A DNA stretch of 64,000 nt from NCBI GenBank assembly GCA_024138015.1, contig JAMXBB010000011.1, forward strand, positions 84,172,452 to 84,236,451, in the 5' to 3' direction. The translations under genes and the position numbers were made by a program. Below are positions 1 to 12,126 of this stretch, in pieces. Numbering within the stretch: position 1 is the stretch's first letter; each line of letters begins with the position of its first letter. The notes under the pieces were generated by a model. The model did not search any database and was not told the origin of the DNA. It worked only from the letters and a program-made list of their open reading frames with translations. The stretch comes from Lumnitzera littorea (lineage: Eukaryota > Streptophyta > Magnoliopsida > Myrtales > Combretaceae).

Positions 1-690
1 CTACTTGCTTCTATGACAACTCTGCCACTGTGAAGTCATCAAATTGAGTTAGGGAACAGCAAACTATACCAAGTTTGGTTTAGTGTAAGAGGGTGCTCGT
101 GAAAGTCTCTTCATCAAATTCTCATCTATGGAAGCCATCTGAAAAGGGAATTATTAAATGCAACTATGATGGGTCTTTTCATCTCTAATAAATTTGTAGG
201 ATTTGGTATCGTTGTTAGGAATTCTAATGATGCATTGATGGCTATAGCTGCGAAAGCTATTCGAGCTGATGATGCGGAGATGACTGAAGCTATTGCTGCT
301 CTTGAAAGTGTGATCTTACTATAGAAAGAGGCTGGAATCAATCATAATTGAATCTGATTGTTGAATAGTGATCCAAAGTATCAAAAATTGGAGGCATGTC
401 CTTAGAAGATTTATCCTTTTATTTTGAAGATTAGATTGTTATGTTCTTTATTTAACTTTCTCTATTTTTATCACGTTCCTTGTGATGCGAATAAGTGTGC
501 AAATTGAGTTGCAATCTAGCGGAAAAAGGGAAAGAACTTAGACATAAAGATCTATTCTTCTCCTCCTAGTTTATCCTTTCTTTTGACTGTTGATCAAAGT
601 AGTTGCACATGACATTCTCTTTATTTTCTATCAATAATACTTCATGCTTGATGGCAAAAAGAAAAAGAAAAAAGAAAAAAAAGGAAAAAT
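1..690 (+). mobile_element. 3' end of a degenerate LINE (RNase H domain and A-rich tail)
   Basis: Reading the plus strand from about 127 across frame breaks gives a plant LINE-type RNase H domain (RVT_3 family): WKPSEKGIIKCNYDGSF, then a Gly-Phe-Gly-Ile-Val-Val-Arg-Asn stretch near 200, AEMTEAIAALES near 280-310, a Glu-Ser-Asp-Cys near 350, and finally HVPCDANKCAN near 475-505. These match the usual order of RNase H motifs at the C-terminus of plant LINE ORF2. Several stops and at least one frameshift show it is dead. A purine/A-rich tract at 650-690 would be the 3' tail. The start of the element lies left of the window. It could instead be a host RNase H-like gene relic, but the A-rich tail favours a LINE. 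Confidence 0.7.
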
Positions 691-3409
691 CTCAATGTTT
701 TCAACATCTTAAAAAAATAGGAATTCCATTAAATTTACTGAATTATCCATCAATTCATGTCACATATTAGCTTCAAATTGGTCTACAGTAATTAATTTAA
801 TGAAATAATGATATTAAATATATTTAATTGCACAACATAATAAAAAAAACAATATCAAATAAATTTATTTATATAATGTCATAAAAATAACAAAAAATTA
901 CATAAAAATAATTAAAAGTAGGAAAAAATGGTTGAAAAATTTTGTGTGAGTACCACTTATATTATCCAAAACATTTAATAGATTAATTGGAAGTCCTTTT
1001 TTTGTAAAATTTTAAAAACATTGAGGATGTCAAATAGAATGGAAAAATATAAAAGATTAAAGATCCAAATAAAAAAGTAGGTAAATGTTAAGGATTAGAA
1101 CAATGCAACCTAGATAGATTACATGAGTCGATCTCTTTAAACCCATAAAATGATGCAAGTTAGGCTTAAATTTTTTTTTTTAATGCAGGCCTTTTTAATC
1201 CACCTCACTTAACCTATGAGTTAATGCGGGTAAGCCGGCTAAAACATAAGAATTAAACAAAGAAAATGAAAATGTGCCACCGTCGAAGTCAGATTATTCA
1301 TACATACTATGATACGTGCATTGTTAATATTCATATATATATATATATATATATATATTAAACTTATTAATTTCATTTTAACATGAAGCCTGAAGGAGAC
1401 GCTACATGAAGAGATCATAAGTACCTCTCGAGACCTTAAATTTAACGTTCTATGTTTTCTATTTTTCACAAGTTTGAACAAGGAATAGTATCATATTTCA
1501 ATATGGCGAAATTCCCTAGTATACTGTCTGTACTCATTAGGGGGTGGGGAACCTCTCAATACTCGAATTTGTTTCATATTTCCATATTAGCTAAAACTTT
1601 AAGTTAATTTTTAGAGCAATGTTCATAATCATATATATATAAGAAAAAAATTTAGAGTGTGAGTGTTAATGTGAAAAATACTATTTTTTATAAAGTTTTA
1701 ATTCAAGATAACATTTACTTTTAATTTATTTATTTTAAAATATTAAATTTTATACAAAAAAATTCTTAACAAGTTAATAAATTAACCAAGGGGTTGGCAT
1801 GCTTAACTTAGAAATCGTACAAATAGCTCAAATGTTGCACGTCAATAGGTTAGCTCACTTAACCCACCAATCCGAAGTAAGATACATTAAGCGAAAATTA
1901 TAACCCACTTAACTCATCAATCCACAGTGAGACAGGTTAGGCAAAAATTTAGCCCACTTATTAAGCAACCCAACCCGTTTAACCTGCGAGTTGACATGGA
2001 ATAAGATGGGGTAGCTCATTTACACAACTTTATTAAGATCCAAAAGTGTACTTTTTTTAATTGGAAAAAAAACTTTTCAATTTTTCATACACCAATTTTT
2101 TATTAAATGCATAATATTAAAAGTATGAGAAGTTTAACTTTTTCAACCCTTAACAAATACCCGAGAGCATCTGTGGTATAGTTATAAAAATAGCGATTCT
2201 ATCCACGAGATTTTACAAGTTTATAATTTTATGAAGTTCTTTCGAGTTAATTTATGTGTAAAATTATTTTTATATAGAAACTTATGTTTTTAATCGAGTT
2301 TACATGTTAAATTCATTAGAAATTTACCTTTTTAATCGAGTTTACCAGTTCTATATATTTGAGTTGAGTAGGCTTAAAAATAAAATAATCTAATTAGGCT
2401 TTTACAAGCCATTAACTATTAAAGTATTATATCATTTTTCTTATCTCATTCTAATTTTCTTTCTCTTTTTCTCTCTCCTAATCCCTCATTTGATGTTCGT
2501 AGTCTTCATTTAAGTTTTAACTTCGATAGCAAAGTTTACAAGAAAAACCTTATACTTCAATTTATACTTGAAATGTTTGGTTCTCTTTATTTTATTACTT
2601 TTTTTTCATGAAAAAATAATGGAAAAAAGTTTAAGTTTGACTCTGTTTTTCTTTCTTATGTATATGCTAGATAATAGATTGAAAATTTTTTATAAAAAAA
2701 AGAAATTAAATTTTTTCATTTTTTAAAATTTTTATGTTGCATTTTAAATTTCTAATAACTACTATAAGTATATCTACGAGTTTCAAAAGATTTTTTAGCT
2801 AGGTTGTAGAAATTTATATTTTTATATTTTTGAATTTTACATTTCGATTTTTAAACTCTTCAACAATTTTAAATAAAATCGTAAGTTTAATTAGTATTCA
2901 AGAGCAAGGTATCAATGTAAACAGAACCTTAAAGATTGACTTTATAGATCATTAAGCCTATTTTGGCCTAGACGGACGACATATTGAGTGGTAAGCTTGT
3001 AACTAAGGATTTTGTGGGGGAAGATTGAGTCGTTGAGGTTTGAATAATAGAGGGGGAGTATATCATGGTGGGGGAGGTTTACTTGCAATGGTATTTTAGA
3101 GTAACGTGACTGAAACCCTAATTTAGAAAGTGAGCGGTTGGATTTCCTTTTTTTTGTTTAAGCGTCATCCTTGATTGAGTTGAAGATTTACCGGGTCAAA
3201 TGGGTCCCTAATCCCCCTAACCTACCACCCTTTCATCATCGTTCATCGTTTAGTTACTTTCGTACGACAATGCATGGAAATGCGACATATTTCCAAATTT
3301 CGACCGACCTTCACATTCCTTCGATTAAACCTACTAGTTGGAGCATGCTCGTCAATATTCTTTTCGGACGAGCTTCTATTGCATTTAATATAATAAAAAG
3401 AATTTGATA
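691..3409. other. AT-rich noncoding sequence
   Basis: No supportable gene is present. At 1110-2030 there are recurring phrases of the type CCCACTTAACTCATCAATCC, CACCTCACTTAACC and CCCAACCCGTTTAACC. They look like a diverged dispersed plant repeat, but I could not define terminal inverted repeats or a target duplication. Pyrimidine-rich stretches occur at 2440-2480 and 3420-3490. Short open frames here look like chance. Confidence 0.55.
1333..1358. repeat. (AT)n microsatellite
   Basis: An uninterrupted alternating AT run of about 26 bp. Confidence 0.9.
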
Positions 3410-3645
3410 TTTATCCCTCACCTTTTCCCTTTTTTTTATTCATTTCTTTCAATCTTTTACGTTCTCAACCTTTTTTTTCTTTCTTTTTTTACTTTTGAAT
3501 AGAGCTACCTTTCTATTTACTTCCTTCACATTTTTACTCTTCTATTCAAGTTTGTTGATGTACAGGCATGTATACATGTCATATGTGTGTTATGTGTACT
3601 ACACATAATTGATGTAATCAAATATGGTTAATGTTCAATGTATAT
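3410..3645 (+). repeat. Dispersed repeat X, left half (target of element A)
   Basis: This stretch, continued after element A at 31645-31740, resembles 42600-42935 in the same orientation. Shared landmarks in order are a CTTTCAATCTTTTACG-like pyrimidine tract, CTATTCA(A/T)G, GTGTTATGTGTA(C/T)TA, TTAATGTTCAATGTATA, then after A, TCTCAATAATGAA, GCAAAATATGCATTCTCA and AAGC(T/C)TAT. Element A inserted inside this repeat, splitting it. Its family is unknown to me; it could be an older LTR or another dispersed repeat. Confidence 0.55.
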
Positions 3646-4495
3646 TGGTAATAGCATATATCACAATGGTTTCCTTTGCTTGTACTCTTAGTGGTCTAGC
3701 AACCATAAAAGGTCATAGACCTATAAAAAGCCCCTTATGACATAATTAATGAGAGCCCTCCAATGCTTATGTTAGTAAGGAGAGTGGTTAGGAGCTAAAA
3801 GAGAGTTAAGAGTACATTCAAAGATAAATTGAAAGTGAGTAAGAGAATTTGATCCCTTCACTTAAAGTTTTACCTCCTATTTATATAAAGGGAAGCTAAT
3901 CTATTGGGCTAAATAGTGCATAAGGATTGGCCTAAGTACAATCTAAGGTAAGGGCATTGTCAGTACGAGAAAAGATAGGCATTAAAGTGGGTGGCCATTA
4001 TAGCTTAGATGGCTAAACCCTAAAGTCATACACTAGGATGTTACATAGCACTTAGTGAAGAGAAAAAAGAGTAGAAAGCTAAAATTTCTCTAGCTAAGTG
4101 TTCTCTGGATGGTGTTCTAGGTAGTGGGTATAGCCCTCTCTTGTGGTAAAAAGGGGCCACATTAGTAGCTAGCCCAGTTGCAACAGGTTATTCTAATGGT
4201 CAGAGCTCGAGCCTAAGGAGTTCGGTATCCTGCAATTCTTATGAAGAACACCCGACTTCCTTCTTTGCCTCAGCTAGGATAAAGTTAAGGATCCAAAAGG
4301 TGCTCAAAGGCTCCTCGACTACTTACATGGGCATCCAATCCAACAAGTACCTTACGAGCTCAAGACTGAGCTGGCTTGTGCACTTGGTGGGGGAACTATC
4401 CTTTAGGGATGCAAGAGCCCCCTAAAGAAGCCAAGCAGGCCTGGTGAATTAGGTTTGGGCCTTTAGAGTGCCAAGCTTAAGAAGGACTGTCAACA
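3646..4495 (-). repeat. Element A 3' LTR
   Basis: About 850 bp, homologous throughout to 30576-31644. Examples are TAGCATATATC at the start, CCTATTTATAT...AAGGGAAGCTAA in the middle and AGGGGGCT/CCTTTAGAG...TGTCAACA at the end. The shared CCTATTTATAT core (about 3878), read on the minus strand, is a plausible TATA box. Confidence 0.85.
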
Positions 4496-4515
4496 CTTGC
4501 CCCCTTACCCTCCTT
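4496..4515 (-). other. Element A polypurine tract
   Basis: On the minus strand this reads as an almost pure purine run (AAGGAGGGTAAGGGGGCAAG) directly abutting the 3' LTR. That is the position and composition expected of the plus-strand primer. Confidence 0.7.
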
Positions 4516-5529
4516 AGTATCAAGGTAGTGGAGAGAGTATCATAGATCTAGGCTCTGGAGGTTGAAGCTTACTTTTGATCTTCTCTGGAAGGAGTAGTAG
4601 TTAGACCCAAATGGTTAGGATGGAGGGAGCTGTCGGGCATCTATGAGACATGACCATTGCTAAGATTTTTGTAGATTTTGGTCTTTTCCTAAATATAGTG
4701 ACGGCGCTTAAGATAGAGTGCAACATGCAGAGCAATTAACACGCCTCAAGAATGCCATAATTACAAAGTAATTGTCACATAAATGGCAATTTTTATTATT
4801 ACCCCACCATTGCTGTTGGATGGGTTGGTGAGGACACGTAGATGGCTTAAGCCTTTCCTTTGCTGCCTACATAAAGGCCTAAGGGGGGCTTTCTTCTTCA
4901 TTCTTGTTTGAGCACTCCATTTATTCACTTCTAAATTTCCTGGACAATGAGTGAAAATTTTTTTATATTGAGAGTTATGGGGGATGTCTAAATCGAGAAA
5001 GATCAAGCTCTGGGGGAGAGTGCATAAGCTTAGCCTATGCTCCCATTGTCGGCAAGTGAAATCTTTAAGTATTGATCAAAAGGTTTAAGAGGTTGCCTCG
5101 TAATGGGGGAGGGCTCCTGAGTACCAACCGAGGGGTATATGTAGGCTACTCGGTTAAGTCTCTTCACCAAGCCAAGCGAGTTCAGGCAGTAAAGGGTCAT
5201 TGGGAGTACATCCTCTAGCTACAGTAGCACCTACACCATAAGGGTATTTACATGCACAAGATCGCTTTAGTGGATGCTTGAGTGTTACTACAGAAGTACT
5301 TAGGCATGCGTAAGTGATCTATGATGTTTTTGGCATTTGGTAGGAGTTCTCCCATGGTTTAGAGGTACCTGACCAAGGGAAGCGTAAGAGGTCTTCAAGG
5401 CTTTTTCAACCTATGGGGGAGTGCTTGTTGTGAGGGGGAAGAGCGTACTTGTACTCGTCCCCACATTCTTGTGGTGGCAGTTCAAAGATAGTCACCGCGA
5501 ATGCTTATGAGCACAATTCTTGAGTTCCC

Positions 5530-8500
5530 ATATAAGAGATGGGCAAACTCACTTCGAATGGCTTAAGCAGGGAGCTCTTGTGGTACGTTAGACCACCTAG
5601 AATTCATTTTAAAGCTGCCAACATCGAACGTAGGTTCCTTAAGCACGGTGAAAGAAGTGCTTGCAACCACGTATTGCTAAATGAGATTGGAATTCTAGTA
5701 GGTGAACTCAAAGAAGCCAGCTAAGTGAGCTAAGCAACAAAACTGAGAAGCTTGTGAAGTGAAGTGACCAAGCAGAAGCCAAATGAGGATGCGTTGAGCT
5801 CTCTTATATTTTTCTTTCTATTGTTGTACCTTTGCTTTTGCTTGTACCTAGGGTTAGTATGCTTGCTCCTAAAGCCTTGTAAGAACTTTGAATTAAGTGA
5901 GTAAAATAAGTTTTGGATGTGCTCTTCTCTTTTATTACCACCTATTGTTCTTCTTTATTGTGTTATTACTCGAGTGCCCAACCTCGAGTTGTCATTTTGA
6001 GCTGGCCAACCTTATGAGCATAAAGTCTTCGATGGTGCTGAGTAGTACTTGAGATTTGTGCCAAGCATATGGGCTAAGTTCCCGAGCATTTAGAGATGTC
6101 ATTTAAGCTCAATGGATAAGGAGCTAACATTCTTGGAACCAATTGAGGGGCCCTTTTGCCAAGCACTGGAAGTTAAGCTTGGATAAATTCAAGTCTTGTT
6201 GAGAAGACATCATCATTAACTGTCATTAACTGCTTATCAAAACAACATGATGGTTGACATGACTGATGTTATTGTTAGGGTGCTTGAGGACCTTAAGGGC
6301 ATAAGTTCCCTCATGAGCACATGTAAGGGCTAAGTTGGTGATTTTTGTGTCAAACGGATCTAAGTCATTGATTCTCTTGCAACAACATGCGGGTGTTTAT
6401 GGTGAGGACTCATGGGGTAGCGATTCGTCTTCTCACTTGTGCTTATATAAAGGCTCCTAAGGTAAGATCATTCCTCACTTTCAATCTTGCTCTCACCAAA
6501 ATTTTGTCAAATTCTTTCCACACGACTTTCCTTAATTTTCTTCTACATTCTCTTTACTTTCTTAGAGTTTCACCATAAATTACTAATCAACAACTACGGA
6601 GATCTAAAGACGAGGCCACTACAATTGGGGAAAACCAATAGGAAGCTACGCTCAACCTTACTACCCCCTAAAGGACAATAACAAAGGCAACTAGTGGTGG
6701 TGAAGATTGATGGACATGGGAAATGAGGAGAATGGTAGTGGAATTGAGGCCTTGGGTGAGTATGCGCTTGATAAGGAGGATGAGTCTGCCGAAGTGAATT
6801 TGGTTCTTAATACTAAGAAAGGGCAACTAGTGATTGAGGTAGCATATGAGCATGACAAGGATCGTTGGCGTCGAGTGTACTAGAATATTCAAGTTAAGAT
6901 TGATTGTTGGGAGGTTGAGATGCCCAGACCCAATGATCGAGCGTGTGAACTCAAATGCAAGAAGACGTTTTATTGTATTAGAAGGCCTTTGACATGGGGC
7001 TTTGGCTACTTTTTTCTACATGCCAAATGGAAGTGTTCGATTATTTCCAAGTGACGCTAAGGTCGCATCAACCAAACACATAGCATATATTGCTTGCTTT
7101 TGAAGTCGTGTTCATCTTCCACATGACAAGGCTAACAGCTTAGATTTTCTAGCACTTCTTTTAAATGAAGCAAAATGAAGAAGGATGGGTATGTTGCACT
7201 AGTAAGGGCAAGTATGTGAACATTTTCTATGGAAAGAAATCGAAGGTAGACAATTGGAAGGAGTAATTCTACCAGGTGAGGTCACTTCATGACTTAGATT
7301 TCCAATTGAGTAGAATAAGCCGATTTGGACAAGCTTCATAAATTACTTTGTTGAGGAGGATGATAAGGCAAAAGATTGGGTGTTAGATGTGGCTTGCTGG
7401 CTCGAACAGGGATTTTGTCTATGAAACACCATGGATGTTTATTCAAAGAAGGAAATGTTGTATGGTTAGGAGAAAGGTATGGGGCACAAGTGTGTAGTCA
7501 AGGAAGGTAGTTGAGAGTTCATTGTTGCCGATCGATAATGGAATGGGGAGTTTGAGGCTACTGGTCCTTGGCAGTAATTTTATTCTCTTATTGTTATTTG
7601 CTTGTGCTAACTATTGTTTTGTGTTTATAGCATTTAACCAATGCGACAACTCATTCAGGGCAAGGATGTTCATTCGAAGTGGAAGAGGGCCACTGATTAA
7701 CAAGAAGCAGCCTATCCATGAAAAAAGAGCAAACAAAAAGGATGGCACCAAGACAAATGAGGGAAAGACAAATGGTGGTGAAGGAAGGGCAAGATGTCCC
7801 AATGGGGGTGCCATTGGTGGCTATTGTCGAGAAAAATGTTCCTATAGAAGGAGGTTTGATTGAGGCGATGCTTAAGTGTAAGCAACTATAGAGGGGGAGT
7901 CAGAGAGACCTATCTTTAGCTAGCAAGTGCAGGCTAGGGCCTCAAAGGGTAGGGTTCTTGTAGAGGTTTAAGGGCAACCAAGGCACTAAGAGGTTAAGGA
8001 AGCTATGGGTGCAGAGGGGTTGTTAGAAGGTTGTACTATTTGGGTCATTAATTTCGAGGATGATGCAAGTGGTGATGCTAAAAAGTCAACTGGTCGGCAG
8101 CCGAGTCCGGTCGTTCCCCAGTGGCCCTTGAAATGGGAGCATGTCGTATTCTTTCGAGGTAAAGAATATTTGGAGACCATGATGATCGCTTTAGAAAGGC
8201 TAGAGACAAAATAAGTGTGTACAGGTATGCTTTCTTACGCAGGCCCTCGTAGGTGCCACTTGTGCTAACATTCCCTTGTTATAGTCATCTCAACAGCGTT
8301 GCCAAGAGTTAGAGGTAAAGTTAAAGGACTTGAAGGAAGAAGTGGATGGGCTAAGGGTACGGACTCTGAATGTGCATGAAGACTATGATTGTCTAAGTGT
8401 AGAGAAAGACAGGTTTGAGTAAGAGGTGGCTAAGACAAAAGTTAAAGCCGATGACCTAAAGAAGCACATCATAGATCTGGAGACGATACTTAATACTCAT

Positions 8501-9000
8501 GCACAAGAGTTGGAGGCCGTAAGAAAAGAGGCCTAAGCGAGGGAAAAAAGAGGTCGAAACGGCCAAGAAAGAGCTCTAGGATGCCTAAGCCCAGTTTAAA
8601 GATCAGGAAGCAGATCTTAAGAATGGCCATGACATGACAAAGACAACTCTATAGAAAGATTTTATTGAATTTACTAGTGGCGACAACTACAAGGAGGCCA
8701 TTGACTGGGTTGGGCTAGGCTGGATAGAGGTGGCGTGGTGAGGTAGGAGGTCTAAGAGAAATTTCTTGACCTTAACCTCAACTTCTTGTCCTAGTCAGAT
8801 GAGAGGGCCTAGGTCAGCGGTGAAGGGGGCAATGCAAAGGGAGACCTTGCTAGTGATGATGCTAAGGAATAGTAAGAAGAGGAGGAGGAGGAGGGATACA
8901 CGGACAATGTGGAGGCTAAAGAGGCATAAGGGTAGTGTTACTGACTTTGTAAATGATTTTTGTTTATTTCTTTTTGTATTAAACTGTTGATCAATGCTTT
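5530..9000 (+). pseudogene. Antisense extra coding region of element A (gypsy-type 'Transposase_28'-like protein, broken)
   Basis: Between the end of pol (about 9620) and the 3' LTR, coding traces run opposite to pol. Near 7165-7275 a frame reads EEGWVCCTSKGKYVNIFYGK and then a DNWKE...FYQVR motif, resembling the 'putative gypsy type transposon' family (Pfam Transposase_28). From 8285 to 8640 a heptad-rich stretch follows (CQELEVKLKDLKEEV, DDLKKHIIDLE, AQELEAVRKEA), predicting a long coiled coil, and then DFIEFTSGDNYKEAIDWVG. Acidic, Glu/Lys-rich sequence lies around 6740-6830. An antisense ORF in this position is known for Tat/Retand elements. Stops interrupt every frame; the longest open part, 8005-8214, has no recognisable domain. 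The family assignment is by eye. 4516-5530 shows nothing clear. Confidence 0.5.
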
Positions 9001-9619
9001 CTATGTACATGGGTTGTGATACCGACCCTATTATTTTGTACTATGGGGGGGATTGGTAATGAAAATTTCATAAGTTGGGTTACCTCTTCATATACATCTT
9101 TATTTTATTGTTTATGTTCAACTGCCTTCTTGAATGCTTATGCCTGCTTGTATAGTTAAACAATATTGTTTTGATTAGGTATCCATATGTCCTCAGTTGG
9201 GTTGCCCGTCGAGGTGTGCTATTTGTTAGCTCGGGATCTCAAGCCTGAGTCTCGCTTAGTTAAGAGTGTCAAACATGTTGATCAGATTTGTTAATCAGGA
9301 TTGAAGATATTGACTAAGTCGGTGTGCCTGGTCCAACTGACCCTTTAGGTGCGAAAGCCTACCTATTGCTCGAAATAGGGCTCGAAGCTCCGGGTTTCTT
9401 TGGCATTATAGCTAGCAAGAATGCCTAGATGTTAAGGATGAAGATCAACTCGATTAAGTACAATGTTTTTTGCCCTTGTCTATTAATGGGGAGGTGAGGC
9501 TCAATTATGATCAAGCCATGTTAAAGCGAAATAGCTTATAGAGGTAGGACAAATAAGTGTAGAACTCATCTTTTCATTACATTCTTAAAATATTTACAAA
9601 TTGTACTTAGCTCTTTGTT

Positions 9620-10070
9620 TTTATAAGAAATAAGGCTTAAGGTTATCGACATTTTAAGTTCTCGAGATGAGCTACCCATCTATGGTTTCTAACCTGTAAG
9701 CTCCATCACTTACATCTTCTTTGACCCTGAACAAGGTCTTCCTAGTTCAGTGATAATTTACCCTATCCCTCTCATGACCCAATGGCTTCAAGTTTTCAAC
9801 AGATTAGGTCTCCAAGCTAGAAGACTTTGTACTCGACCTTTTTACTATAATACTTAAGCACTCGCCATTAGTAGGCAGTTACCTAAGCTCAAGTAGCATC
9901 TCGCACCTCATCGATAGTGTCAAGGTTAGCTTATAGGGCCACTCCGTTGGCATCAATGTCAAAGTATTGAACCTTGCTTGTTGGGAGCTCCAATTTGGTG
10001 AGCAGCATAGCCTCTGAGCCAAAGGCAAGGTGTAATGGAGTTTCTCTAATCATCGTTCTATACGTTATTT
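9620..10070 (-). pseudogene. Element A integrase, C-terminal part
   Basis: On the minus strand from 10070 the frame gives QITYRTMIRETPLHLAFGSEA, i.e. the integrase region 'YRTT...TGETPF.LAYG.EA'. After breaks come YYSKKVEYKVF.LGDL, DGAYRLETIDG and a NVDNLKPY ending near 9620. This continues the integrase core that ends at 17553, from which it is separated by element C. Several stops. Confidence 0.75.
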
Positions 10071-10075
10071 GGTAT

Positions 10076-11077
10076 TGATATGACTCGGAGTATATACAGC
10101 AGGCCTTGAACCATGAATGGGTATTCAAAGTTCGATGGAGATAAGAAATTAGTTAAATGGAATGAGGATTTGAATTTGAATGTGAATGTGAATGTGAATG
10201 AATATCATACACCAAAACACAAACACAATTAAGGGTTGAACTCGAAATAAGGTTCGATATGACTTACGAACAATAAATGTCACTTGAGTTTCAAATGAAG
10301 GGTTAGATATGACTCACTAACTTGCTTAAACAAGGCTTCACCACAATCTCAAGGGGAAGATTAGTAAGAATACAAGAAAGATTAAAGAGTTCGACGCACT
10401 CAATAATTCAAAACGCCAACTCAAAGAGCTCAAGAATCTCATTACTTAAAAAGGAATGTTCAAGTGTAATCTCTCTATATATGCCTTCTTCCAATTTGTT
10501 ATGGCTAATTGCAAATGTTGTTATTTATAGCAAATCCTAAAACCTTAATAGCAAAACTGTAAATAATATACAAGGCCGTAAACCCTAAAGTAAGCCCATA
10601 ACCAAAGTTAAGGAAAATATTTACAAGTATACAAAACTACATACTTAATAGGGAGGTCGGCATGCAAGTCATCCAAGCCATTTTGAAATGAGTTAGATTC
10701 GAACTGGTTGAGGTTGGCAATTAGATGTCTTAGTTTTGGTCAGAGTTATTGAGGTCCTACAATGCTTGGCCAAGCTGCCCGTGAGGTCGATCCATAGTTA
10801 CCGAGTTTTAGAATTAGTTGGTACTAGTATTTCCATGTCATACCGAATGGGTCTTTGGCCTTGAGGCCTCGGCTGCTTAGTTTCTCGACCTCTTGGCAAA
10901 TGACAAAGCTGTTGCCTTGCTGTTCTTTCCTTTCTTGGCCTCCTGGTATCAACTCAGCCTTAGGTGTACCAAGTCGACTTTGGCCAAGGATACGTTAGCC
11001 TCTGTTTGGGACGATTCAACATCGATTTAGGACACATCGACCTCGGCTTGGACATAGTTGTAAGATCATTCCTATCA
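10076..11077 (-). repeat. Element C 3' LTR
   Basis: 1002 bp, homologous to 16559-17547 over its whole length (GAATGGGTATT.AGAGTTCGATGGAGAT, TCTCAAGGGGAAGATT, GTGAGGTC, CATCGATTTA.GACACATC). A TATA-like GCTATAAATAAC on the minus strand lies near 10530. A GTGAAT hexamer run at about 10179-10200 is longer than in the other LTR. Confidence 0.85.
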
Positions 11078-11189
11078 TCACCATGGGGTTGAAAAGAAGC
11101 CATCTTTGACGTTAGACAATGAGCATGGGCTTGTATGCTAAATAGACTCCTCTTCCCTTTTCTTTTTACCATGGGTACCCAGTTGCTCT

Positions 11190-12126
11190 AAATTTCTTCA
11201 ACAGTCATAGGGGTTAAGCAGTAGCTCTATCCACCCTTTCAAACTGTGTAAATGTTGAGGAAGCCGTTGTGGATCACTCTTTGGTTGTACTCCTAAGGTC
11301 AGCCAAGAATTAGGTTGGCAACATCAATAGGCACTACGTCAAAATCCAATTTGTCCTCATACTACCTTACATTGAATGTTATCCAGACTCTCTTATGCAC
11401 ATGGACTATACCCTTATTGTTAAACCACTTCAGTCCATAAGGTCGGGATGTAGGTAAGTCAGCAATTTCATCATTGTAATCAGCTTGGCAAAAACGATGT
11501 TAGTACAACTACCTCCATTAATAACCAGGGAATAGGTCTTCCTATTTACCAAACATTGGATCTAGAATAAGTTCTCTCTTTAACCTGGGTCTTCCTTCAG
11601 GTTGGCTCGTTGACATGTCATGGATAAGAATTCTCCCATCTTAGGATAGATGTTAATTATTCCCTTACTCTCCGAAATCTTATCACTTTGGCTCTCTACT
11701 TAAGTGCTAGGTCCTTCACCTTTCAAAATCATAACCCTCTTATTTGGACATTAGGAGGCAATATGTCCATAGCCTAAACACTTGAAGCACTTAACTTCTC
11801 AAGCCTTAACGCGGGGTACTTTCTCCTTCTTTGCTTTCTTTGTCCCAGCTTGGTCAAGTTAGCTAAGCTCTCCTTTCTCCATCTTCTTCTCTAGCCTTTT
11901 TCTCTCAACATACCTCTTAGGCTTAGGATTGCCTTATTGAGGTCGATTAGTCGGCTTCTGGTGCCTCCTTTTCCTCTGTCTCTCTACTCTTAATGCCAAA
12001 TTGATCAACTCGTCCAATGAGTTGAACGGTTGCAGTTCGACCATGTCGGCGATGTCATCTCGAAGTCTACTCAGGAATCTAGCAATAGTGCAGTCTTGTG
12101 GCTCGATAATCTTGCATCTTGTCATT
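11190..12126 (-). pseudogene. Element C gag C-terminus, CCHC knuckle and protease
   Basis: From 12126 downward the minus strand reads MTRCKIIEPQDCTIARFLSR, then LRDDIADMVELQPF and an LALRVERQ stretch, the C-terminal part of a Ty3/gypsy gag. Near 11800-11755 comes the zinc knuckle CFKCLGYGHIAS.CPNKR, whose final Cys is present after a stop. Near 11560-11500 follows VINGGSCTNI, the position of the protease D(S/T)G, with Asn-Gly-Gly instead. Then FDVVPIDVANLILG and VIHNGFLNIYT near 11340-11250, and NPMTVEEI about 11200, just short of the LTR. No RT follows. Several in-frame stops. Confidence 0.75.

Noticed and set aside
126..341. Minus-strand open frame of 71 codons
   Set aside because: Antisense to the LINE RNase H relic on the plus strand, which has recognisable motifs.
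7522..7863. 113-codon plus-strand open frame
   Set aside because: Within the decayed antisense region of element A, but its Lys/Gly/Arg-rich sequence shows no domain; kept only as part of that region.
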